Below are positions 23,201 through 35,200 of a stretch of DNA of 64,000 nt, piece by piece (the first letter of the stretch is position 1; each line of letters opens with the position of its first letter). A program made the translations under genes and the position numbers. The notes below the pieces were generated by a model. It made no database searches and was not told the DNA's origin. It saw nothing but the letters and a program-made list of their open reading frames with translations. This stretch comes from Steromphala cineraria (Eukaryota; Mollusca; Gastropoda; Trochida; Trochidae): positions 54,723,727 through 54,787,726 of the forward strand of contig OU744732.1 of the NCBI GenBank assembly GCA_916613615.1. The letters are read 5' to 3'.

Positions 23201-26200
23201 AACAAATGCAGTTTTAGCATGGTAGAAATAATAATTTTGATCATTCTGAGTTTTGATATGTATTATGTAGAGTAACTGATATCTTAAGCTCCTCCCTCTT
23301 TGGGATTTACCTTTGAACTTAAAAGAAACAACGCTTGAACAATTGCTTGCTGAGTCAATAAGGAGTTTGGAAAGGAGCCAGAACAATGTATTTATCAGTC
23401 TACACGGATGGGATTTGTTTTATATCTAGAGTAAACACAGACTTTGTTTTGCCATGTGGACATTGTTTGTAGTTATCAATTTCAAGTAGCTTGGATAAGT
23501 GATAACACTTAAGATAACTTTAACACTATTTGACTATCAAATTGAATTTGCTGTCAGCTTGTTGTTTTCTTTTCACGCTATTAGTGTTAGCCTATATTAC
23601 TAATATTTGAAAAATATTTTTCAGCACAAATTACCCGGGAGACTTTAACTTTGAAATAAGTTTTGCTCAACCATCCAAAGAAACAAAATCAACAACATGG
23701 ACAGTAAGTTAAATTGTGTAAATTTATAAGGAAATCATTTTTAAGGTTCTGATCAATAACGTGTTATGATATTCTAGCTATTTGCTTCATTTAAAAAAAA
23801 AAAGATTTGATCAGAAATATCTTTTCTAAATGTTTAAATTAAATATTTATATCAAAACAATCCTACTTTTATCAAAGTTAATTATTCTCAGAAATGTTTA
23901 TATCACAAAAATCCTACCTTTATCAAAGTTAATTATTCCCAGAAATGTTAATATCACAAAACTCCTGCCTTTATCAAAGTTAATTAATCTCTTTCCCCAG
24001 TACTCAGACTCACTCAAGAAGCTGTACGTAAGAATGGCAACGACATGTCCAGTCCGGTTCCGCTCGGGTCGACAACCGCCACATCAGAGCATCATTCGAG
24101 CAATGCCAATCTTCATGAAGCCAGAACATGTACAGGAGACAGTGAAACGATGTCCAAACCACGCCACATCCAAAGAACACAACGAAAACCACCCCGCACC
24201 CACACATCTTGTGCGGTGCGAGCACAAGTTGGCTCGATACCACGAGGACAGTTACACGAACCGACAGAGTGTCATCATTCCTCACGAGTGTCCTCAGGCA
24301 GGGGCTGAGTGGGTCACCAATCTCTTCCAGTTCATGTGTCTGGGGTCATGTGTTGGCGGACCCAACCGTCGCCCCATTCAGATCGTGTTTACCCTGGAAC
24401 ATGACGGCAAGGTGCTTGGACGTCGGGCGGTCGAAGTCAGGATCTGTGCTTGTCCTGGGAGAGATCGGAAAGCTGATGAGAAACTGGCTATTCCCCCCCA
24501 GAACAGGCAGTCCCCAAAGAAAGGTGGTGAGTTGATGATTTAGATCATTATTTGAGGGGTTATTGAATTCTTTAAAGACCTTTATTTTGTATGAAAAAGT
24601 AAAAACTCTTACTGAAAGGTTTGTGGGTTAATGATTTAAATCATTATTTGATACGTTCAGGGGTTTTGTTTTCATAAAAGACCTTATTTTGTATCAAAAA
24701 GTACAAAATCATACTGACAGGTTTGTGACTAAATCATTATTTAACACTTTCAGGGTTTTTGTTTTCATAAAAGACCTTAATTGTGTATCAAAATGTAAAA
24801 AAATCTTACTGAAAAATTTCAACATGTTTTTTGCTTCAGTAACATTGTCAGAAGTTAATCTCATTGCATGTAGAAAATGCTTAGCTGTTAATGTTCGATC
24901 ATTCAGCTACCCTGTTTTCAGTGTCATTATTTTGCCGTCTTATGTTTTTCAGCTACCCATATGACAAAACTAACAGTTGGTACAGAGATCACAGTGGCAC
25001 AAGGCAAGAAGCGGAAACTGATGGAGGAGGATGGATACACATTGACTGTAAGTACAGACACTATTCAATGGAGCCTCAAGTTTAATTCAGGGAAAATATT
25101 GTCTTTGTAGCACTTATCCATTTATTTGGAATATATGTGTAAATAGAAGTAACTATTTTTACAAAAATTATATTTTATTTAACAATTATTCATCTGTTAA
25201 AGTTAAACTGGAAATTTTGAAAAACTCCTGCAAGATACATATTATTTATTTGACATTTCAATGTTTTATTAGATGTCTAATAATAGAAAATGTCTATAAA
25301 ATTGTGTCTGAATTCTGTTTTCAGGTGAGGGGTCGAGAAAATTATGAAATTCTGTGCAAGATTAGGGACAGCCTTGAACTGGCGTCGATGGTTCCCCAGC
25401 AACAGATTGATGTGTACAAGAGACAGCAGGGCGAGATATCCAGACAGTATGTACATTATGCCCAGTTATCGCATAGAGGATAACACACAATATCCAAAAT
25501 AGGCAATAACAGTTCTCTGCACATGAACACACACAAACATTGCTTGCAAATGCATTTGCTTGAGCTTCTTTGAAAGATGTTAGTTCCAAAGACATAACAA
25601 ACCATGTGAGATTGAAATTCACATGGAAACACACACGGTTGACCCAGATAGCATTGTGATACAAACACGAAATATGTGACTTCTGTTGCTTCGGAACCCT
25701 CCCTGCTATAGAAGTCACATGACTCTAATCCTAATATATTCCCATATTTCATTTACCCGAAATTAAGATATATTTGATGTAGACAGTGGCTGCACGTGAG
25801 TACGTTGAGGAAAGTTCATTTCTTAAATACCTTGATGAGGTTTTTCAGGTTTTTCTGAGCAACACAGGGCATGGTGCTTGAAAGTAGTTCCGGTATGAAG
25901 CAAGTCAAAGCTTTCCTCGGTCGTCTCCGGCAGCCACCTGTTTCCATAGCGATTGTCATGTGACACTAATGAGCGCTTCTGATTGGCTGCAGGTGGCTGT
26001 CGGTTGTGATGCCCAAGGAAAGCAAGAACCGGCCAATGATTAAGAAGAAGAAATTACTTCATAAGGGTGGAAGAATGTTGAAGACGAAGCGTTAAGCATT
26101 TGCCCGAGGCTGACCTGCCAGTCTTTTTCTCCTTCGTTGTTAATCCTGAAGACTGGATTGAATTTGGCATTGCTTGTACCTGGATGAAATGAATTTTAGA

Positions 26201-29200
26201 TGACATTTATTGCAATTGTTGATTGTTATGCCCACTTTGTGCCGTCCACGTGCCGATCAAGTCAACACATCAAGAAAGTCATGAAGATATTTGGAATCAA
26301 ATTTAGATTCATAAATTGTTATCTGTATCCTCTGTCAATTTTCAATGAAGTGTGATATATAAGAAATTGATATTTATTTTGTAAGAAATAATTAGTCAAT
26401 AAGCAGAAATATTTGTTATAAAAAATGGGACAATTTTGTTTCCATACATCAGATGTGTATATTTAGAGAAAATTTATTTATGACTTTGACCTATTAAAAA
26501 TCATCGTATCCTACTTTTCATAAACAACGTTCATATTTACCATAATCATTGCAATTTGACGTTCTTCCAAGAAGTTATTGTTGGTCAGTTTGAGGAAAAT
26601 GCTGTTCATTCCATTGATGATAACACAAATCGTTGTCACATTCATTTACAAGCAAGATCTCGATATAATGCAAGCAAGTCATTTTATGCAAAGTTTGTTA
26701 ATGCATATTGTTCATCCAAACATGGAATATTGTATATCCAATCACGGTTCATTTCAAGAATATCAAATAGATATATGTCTTAGTTTTGACGTATTAATTG
26801 ATTGTTACGAGTGCTACATTTATCGTCCATAATCTTAGATTTCTTGTTGTTTGTTGATGTTTTATCCTTGTAAATGTGATGTGATATATATATATTATAC
26901 AAAACTCAGAATTGAATTTGTCAATTTACACTTGAAGCATTCCGTCCACCTAAAATTGTTTTTATTTATTTTATTTATGATCAAGAGGTTTATGGTTTAT
27001 AACTATTTATTGTAACATCACATTTTGTCAGTCACCTGCCGTAATCTCTGAGATATACAAACTATAATATTCTTTCAAATATTTATATCGAAGAATTTAA
27101 GTTTTGTAATGTCATGATTCCTTGTAAATATTGATTTTGTTTTCAATTTCTAGTATACCTTTTCTATTTATTTTATATTTACTGCATAATTTATCTATTT
27201 ATGATCTGATATTATTTATCGAAGATGTCGATTGTGATCATTAGACTTTGCAGCAATAGTGATTAGCTCAAAAGCATTTCTATTTATTTAACTTTTGAAG
27301 TCAAAATCTGACCTAAGTTGATTTGTGATCTGAATTGTGCAAGTCCTACAGCATGATTTTTTTGAAGTCTCCTCCAAAAGTTTCTTTTTAACTCTGTACT
27401 TTTATAGTAAAAAGATAATGATAAATGGAACAAATACATGATACTTTAATTAAGATTGATTCTGTATTCCATGTTTCTTATCTAAGGTATCCTTCGTTTA
27501 AAGGGGCAGTAGCACTTTTTTAGGGGAAATAGAAGGTGATGTCAGGAAAATGAAAAAAAATGGTTCGAATTGAAAGACAATGTTACTTTATTATGTATTT
27601 TAACTGAATGAAGCAGAAATAAATCAAATTTCGAATGTAAAGTTCAGCCATGCGATTCCTTTATCTTTCACACAATGAATTAAAGGTGTTCACACAAAAA
27701 TGGCCACCATTGGTCTTTATGTGAATCTTTATAATTTGTTCTCTGACTATGGATGATTGGTTTGTGTAATGAGATTTTTGACACCATCAAAATAATACAT
27801 TTAGCATTTACGTACAAATATCAGTGAAAATTGAAAAAAAAAAAAAATTCAAAAACCTACCACTGCCCCTTTAATGTTTATTTCTGTTTTTAGCTCATCA
27901 GGACTGAAAGTCCAGATGGGCTTATGGCATGGCCCGTCGTCCGGCGTCCGTCCGTCCGTCGTCCGTCCGTCGTCCGTCCGTCGTCCGTCCGTAAACTTTT
28001 GACACTTTCGACTTCTCCTCATTAACCATACACATTAGAGAGCTGAAATTTTGTGTACAAGTACCTTAGCATATGGAGATTCTAATTTGTAACTTTGGTG
28101 ACCCTGTGACCCCAAATAGGGTCACAGGGGTCACAACTTTAAAAAACAATTTTCATCTTCTTCTCCAGTTCCAGGAGGACTAGAGAGTTAAAAATAATAT
28201 ATGCAGACTCCTTGGCCAATGGGGATTCTAATTTGTAACTTTGGTGACCCTGTGACCCCAAATAGGGTCACAGGGGTCACAACCTTAAAAAGCTATTTTC
28301 ATCTTCTTCTCCAGTTCTAAAAGGACTAGAGAGTTGAAAGTGATATGTGCAGACTCCTTGGACAATGGGGATTCTAATTTGTAACTTTGGTGACCCTGTC
28401 ATCCCAAATAGGGTCACAGGGGTCACAACCTTAAAAACCTATTTTCATCTTCTTCTCCAGTTCCAAAAGGACTAGAGAGTTGAAAGTGATATGTGCAGAC
28501 TCCTTGGACAATGGGGATTCTAATTTGTAACTTTGGTGACCCTGTCATCCCAAATAGGGTCACAGGGGTCACAACCTTAAAAACCTATTTTCATCTTCTT
28601 CTCCAGTTCCAAAAGGACTAGAGAGTTGAAAGTGATATGTGCAGACTCCTTGGACAATGGGGATTCTAATTTGTAACTTTGGTGAACCTGTGACCCCAAA
28701 TAGGGTCACAGGGGTCACAACCTTAAAAAGCTATTTTCATCTTCTTCTCCAGTTCTAAAAGGACTAGAGAGTTGAAAGTGATATGTGCAGACTCCTTGGA
28801 CAATGGGGATTCTAATTTGTAACTTTGGTGACCCTGTGACCCCAAATAGGGTCACAGGGGTCACAACTTTAAAAACCTATTTTCATCTTCTTCTCCAGTT
28901 CCAGAAGGACTAGAGAGTTAAAAATGATATGTGCAGAACCCTTGGCCAATTGGGATTCTAATTTGTAACTTTGGTGACCCTGTCATCCCAAATAGGGTCA
29001 CAGGGGTCACAACCTTAAAAACCTATTTTCATCTTCTTCTCCAGTTCCAAAAGGACTAGAGAGTTAAAAACAATATGTGCAGACTCCTTGGCCAATGGGG
29101 CTTCTAAATTGTAGATTTCGTGACCCCATGACCCCAAATAGGGTCACAGGGGTCACAACCTTAAAAGGCTATTTTCATCTTCTTCTCCAGTAATAAAAGG

Positions 29201-32200
29201 ACTAGAGAGTTGAAAGTGATATGTGCAGACTCCTTGGACAATGGGGCTTCTAAATTGTAACTTTGGTGAACCTGTGACCCCAAATAGGGTCACAGGGGTC
29301 ACAACCTTAAAAACCTATTTTCATCTTCTTCTCCAGTTCTAAAAGGACTAGAGAGTTGAAAGTGATATGTGCAGACTCCTTGGACAATGGGGATTCTAAT
29401 TTGTAACTTTGGTGAACCTGTGACCCCAAATAGGGTCACAGGGATCACAACCTTAAAAACCTATTTTCATCTTCTTCTCCAGTACTAAAAGGACTATAGA
29501 GTTGAAAATGATATGTGCAGACTCCTTGGCCAATCGGGATTCTTAATTGTAGATTTCGTGACCCCATGACCCCAAATAGGGTCACAGGGGTCACAACCTT
29601 AAAAACCAATTCTCATCTTCTTCTCCAGTTCCAAAAGGTCTAGAGAGTTAATATTGATATGTGCAGACTCCTTGGACAATGGGGATTGAACTTTGTAACT
29701 TTGTTGACCCTGTGACCCCGAATAGGTTCACAGGGGTCACAACCTTAAAATACTATTTTCATCTTCTTCTCAAGTTCAAAAAGGTCTAGAGAGCTGAAAT
29801 TATATGTGCAGACTCCTTGGCCAATTGGGATTCTAAACTGTAGGTTTTGTGACCCCATGACCCCAAATAGGGTCACAGGGGTCACAATCTTAAAAACCTA
29901 TTTTTCTCCATTAGATGACAGTCTATGGCAAACTTATTTCTCCTTGGATATTTTAGTGTGGACTTCTTTCACTGTCTGATATTGGCGATCTAGAAAGTGT
30001 TGAATAATAATACATTTGTTTTGTAATTTTGTTATAGGTTTTCTTGCAATAGGTAACATCAGTTTCATTTTTAGCTCATCTTGCCTGTATAAAGCAAACT
30101 TGATATGATGCCTGATGAGCTACAGAGCCAATGGCTCTATTTTTTTTTAAATTCGTACTCTAGTTAGAAGTCTTAGCACTGTATAGGTTGATAGACATAA
30201 TTGGTTTCATTCTAGTAAAATCAAATTTCTTGGAAATACACACAAAAAAAAGTTATATAGAGAAATCTGAAAAGTATCCATAGATACGAATTCTGAATAA
30301 AGTGAGGCTAGGAAACACATATTTCTGATTTGATTTATAAAATATTGATTTTCTTTGAAGTTTTTACTGTTTTTATATAAAGTTATCCTTTTAAAATCAA
30401 ATATTATTTCATGGCCTTGGTATTTATTATTATTGTTTACATATTAGTTTGAGTAACAAAGTGCCATCCCCATTATCAAAGTTTACAACAATGCCTTCTA
30501 AGTGATAAGTCGCCTTTATGTAAACATAATCCAGAATGGCCTTTCACAGTTTTGTAGATCACCTTTTATAAGAATACACTGCCAATAAAAAATGTATGAA
30601 TAACCACTTTCTTGTTATTGTTCTCGTCGCCACTTTAATCATTATCAGATAAGCAAAGACACTGAGGTTTCAGCATGAAATATTTATCATGCGCTTCATA
30701 TGCAGATATTTGACATGTGTTTATATGCAAATGTTTGACATGTGTTTTATAATAAGATATGTTTTATATGCAAATATTGTTCGGTCTAACAGTTACTGCT
30801 TGTTTGCAATTTCCATTTGACTTGTTGTTAAATTATTCAAACTCATGATTACTGAAAGCTATCATCAATCACATTTGAATCCAAGTTTTCACAAAATGAA
30901 TTTCAGAGAAATTAGATGCTAACACTAAGCTGTCTACAATCATGAACATCTGAAAAACACTCTTTACTTAAATTGCAGCCTTTCTGGTAAAGTGCTGTTT
31001 TTGATGTCTTAGACACATTTTGCTGAAAAAGACCCTTGCAGTTTGTGAGGCGTTAAAACTGAAATTATTTCTTTTTATCATGAGTTCCACCACTGTCTTT
31101 ATTCAAGAAATTGAGTTCTTGTATTACTGAACAAACAACTTTCAAAGGTAGAAGACGATCTAATAAGATGAGCAGAAATGTAACATTTTCATGAAAATCC
31201 TGACAATATTACATTTCATCTCTTTAATAAATTGTTCCAACAATGCTATCTGGTGAAACCACATTGATATTAACAGACCTCTCAGAGATGCTTAGCCCAA
31301 AGATTTCCTGTTCACATACAAAGCTGATAACAATGCAGTTAATTGATGAAATATTGCCACTGTGGCACAAAGCAGAGCTCACTCACACTGTGATACTTAC
31401 ATATTACCTACACATCCTTCACTCAAAAAATATCAAAGTCATCTTTTTGGACTTGCATGTTTTTTTCATTAGGCATTTAAGAGAATCGACATGTGCAGAT
31501 TGTCAGTAATTTCTTGAACATGAGTGATTGCGAAGCCTTGAAAAACAATAACATAGTAGGTGTATGCTTGAGCTACCGGTACGTCCCTTGTTTAATTTTT
31601 GAATGCCTACATCCTCTTCACAAAAGGTTTTGAAAAGCCTAATTACTCCAAACAGAACAAAATAGATTATACCAAACACTGGCAATTCATATTGAGAAAA
31701 AACTTTGAAGATTGATCAATTGTTGCCACAGTATAGTTCAATGTTAACTACAGAGAATTCATGCATTGAGAAGACATTTGGCAACATTTAACACATATTG
31801 TTCATTTTTTGCATAAGGAATAGTTGTTTAAAGATCATTCAAGTTTTCAACGTGCAGACAATTCACATATTAAGAGGAAGTCGCTAAAAACAAACGCAGA
31901 CAGTCCAAGATTTTCAGAGAAATCTCTCTCCCACATTTACCCACAGACAGTTGATGTATTAGAGATTAACTCTGTTCAACATTTAACACAGATAAATCAT
32001 GGTTTTGAAAGGAAATCTCTACTCAACATTTGACACCTGCAGATAAGCACTGCAAGAGGGGGGAAATATCCAACATTTAACACAGAAAATCATGTTTTTG
32101 AGAGGAAATCTTTATTCAACATTTGACACAGCTTAGTAACCACTACAAAGAGGGGAAAATCTCCATTCAACAATTGACACAGATATATCTTGTTACTGAG

Positions 32201-35200
32201 AAGAAATCTCTTTCAAAATTTGACACAGACAGATAAACTACAAAGAGTGGAAACATCACAGATAAATCATGTATTTGAGAGGAAACCTATTCTCTATAAC
32301 ACAGACATATCTTGTTTTGCAGAGGTAGCCAGTCCCGCCTGATCACGATTCCGAGCAATGAACAGAACATGGCACAACCGGCCGAGATCGCGCAGCAAGC
32401 CAGCCTCCCTTTCAGCCCTGACTCAAGCAACGTGAGCAGTTCCCAGAGTGGCCAAGGCCAGCTCAATGGTGACATTCTTCCAGCAGCGCTAGAAGCCGTC
32501 ATTAACCAGGCCACAGCCGCAGTCAAAGAAGAGGTCATCGGCAACGGGCAACCTCTCCGTGACAACTCCGTCTCAAAGTGAGTGTTGAACCTGATTAAGT
32601 TGCTATTTCTATCCTGCTTAGTCTTTGTACCATTTTCTGGTCCAAGAATAATCAGGGATATATATGCTTAGGCCCCATCCCAATATTCTGATTCCTATGT
32701 ATTTTCTCCACAAGATTGTATTGCATTGATAAGTTAAGCTGCCAACATATCAAATTTGAACATTTGGCTACCAGTTCCATGATGCCTTTGATTGGTTTGT
32801 AAGAAGTGGAAAATGCTTCAATATTCCTGCAAGATTTGTTTTTATCACAATAAATTGGTCCCTCAGAATTTGTCCTTGTATATGTTTGCTTGTTGTTATG
32901 AGTAGTTTGATAAAACAATTCTCCTTATTTCCAGTTGGCTGACGAGTATTGGTTTATCAGCGTACATCGACAACTTCCACGAGAAGAACTTCATGCACAT
33001 GTACCAGCTTGAGGACTTCACCCTCGAGGTAAGAAAGGAGAAATAATTGTTCTCGCTTCCAGCCACGTCAGTCTAAAAACTATACATCAAGGGTTTTTTC
33101 AAGATGTTGAGAAGGGGTGAAAATGAGTTCTTTTTTCCTGTAGCAGAGACATCTTTTTGGGAATTTGAAAATGTTATTATACCCCCGCTACGACGTAGTC
33201 GGGGGTATATAGCGCTCCGCGTGTCCGTCCGTGCGTCCGTCCGTGCGTCCGTCCGAAATCGTTTCCAGAGCATTACTCAAAAACTATACCACTTAGAAAC
33301 TTCAAATTTGGTATGGAAGTAGCCTATATGGTGCTGTGGTGCCTTTTAGGGGTTTCAGCTCAATGGTCCCAATAATTCTTGAAATTTTGACCAAAAACGG
33401 TCAGATTTTTGGACTTTGTCTCGTTTCCGGAGCATAACTGAAAAACTATACCACTTAGAAACTTCAAATTTGGTATGGAGGTAGCCTATATGGTGTTGTG
33501 GTGCCTTTTAGGGGTTTCAGCTCAATGGTCCAAGTAATTTTTGAAATTTTGACCAAAAACGGTCTGATTTTTGGACTTTGTCTCGTTTCCGGAGCATAAC
33601 TGAAAAACTATACCACTTAGAAACTTCAAATTTGGTATGGAAGTAGCCTATATGGTGCTGTGGTGCCTTTTAGGGGTTTCAGCTCAATGGTCCAAGTAAT
33701 TTTTGAAATTTTGACCAAAAACGGTCCGATTTTTGGACTTTGTCTCGTTTCCGGAGCATAACTGAAAAACTATACCACTTAGAAACTTCAAATTTGGTAT
33801 GGAAGTAGCCTATATGGTGCTGTTGTGCCTTTTAGGGGTTTCAACTCAATGGTCCAAATAATTTTTGAAATCTTGACCAAAAACGGTCAAACTTTTTACT
33901 TTGTCTTGTTTCCAGAGCATATATAAATACCAAATGACTTGCACACTTCAAATTTGGTATGGAAGTATACAGTCGAACCTCGGATACCCAGACTCCGTAT
34001 ATCCATAAATCTCACCTTACGGACAAAGATTTTTCAAACATTGTGTCTATATTTCTTAAGAAAAATGACCCAGTTAACCGGACGATTTGCTATCCGGACG
34101 ATTTTCACCTGTAACCAAAACAAGGTTCGACTGTATAGTGCTGTTGTGCCTTTTAGGGGTAACTCCAGGGTTCCCAGAATATTATTCAAAAAATACATAG
34201 CCGGGGATGTTTTGAAGTGAAAGAGTTTTTAGGGTTGCAATATCATTGTGTTCTAAGTCATAATCATAAATTTTCAAATTAATGTTACGTGAAGGCGGTC
34301 AAACTACAGGCGGGGGTATGTGAGCCGCGCTCACTTTTGCCTTGTTTCTTTTTGTGCATTGATTCTTTTGCACAGTGACAAAGTACATTAAAAGTTTGAA
34401 TTTGTTCTATTTATTGCTAATAAAATTGCTGCAGTGAAAAAAAGGCTGCATCATTTCATCACTTTTATCTAAAGACCAGATAGATAAAATTTGGGGGGGG
34501 GGGGGGGTGAAAAAAGTCTGCATCATTTCATCAATATTATCTAAGGACCAGATGCATACAATTTTGGGGGGAGGGGGGGGTGGCTTTGTTGAGACCTTAC
34601 TGTCAACTGAAAATGTTGTTATAAATCTTACTGACAACAGCGGAATGGATGAAGCCAATTCTTAGTTGGATACTTCTCAGATACAAGTAGCTTCTATTCT
34701 ATTCAAAGAACTTTCAAGTCATTACCATCATTTAAGTTTCATGTTGTTTCCTTGCATAAAATGTAATTCATTAAACCAATAAAGCATTCTTGAAGGCCAT
34801 TTATGATAGTCGTTTCCTTTGCTTTTGCTGCAGGAAAAGTCCTAATTCATTAATCAATTGGAGTTTGAGTCTTGAAGTATAGGTTTAGTAACCATGTGCA
34901 GAAATTCAGCCAATTGAACAAGAGTTCCAAGCACGTTAAATTGCACCCAATCTTTTGCAAATAGTCACCGCACGGAAATCTCAAATGTTTGTTGTAAGAT
35001 ATGTTAATACACCCATCAGAAATCATTTATTTATCAGCTCATGTATTTCCACCTTCAGGAACTCTCCGCAATGAAAATCGGCACATCTCACCGCAACAAA
35101 ATCTGGAAGAGTTTGGTCGAGTATCGTCAGAGCAATAACTTCTCATCGGAGGTGACCCAGTCGCTCATCCGTAACTCAAGCAGCACGTCCACCCTAAGCC

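Noticed and set aside
23830..24000. N-terminal part of a 237-codon frame before the DNA-binding exon
   Set aside because: This part is AT-rich intron with near-duplicate ATCAAAGTTAATTA stretches; the real exon starts at 24001 after a strong acceptor and continues the upstream exon in frame.
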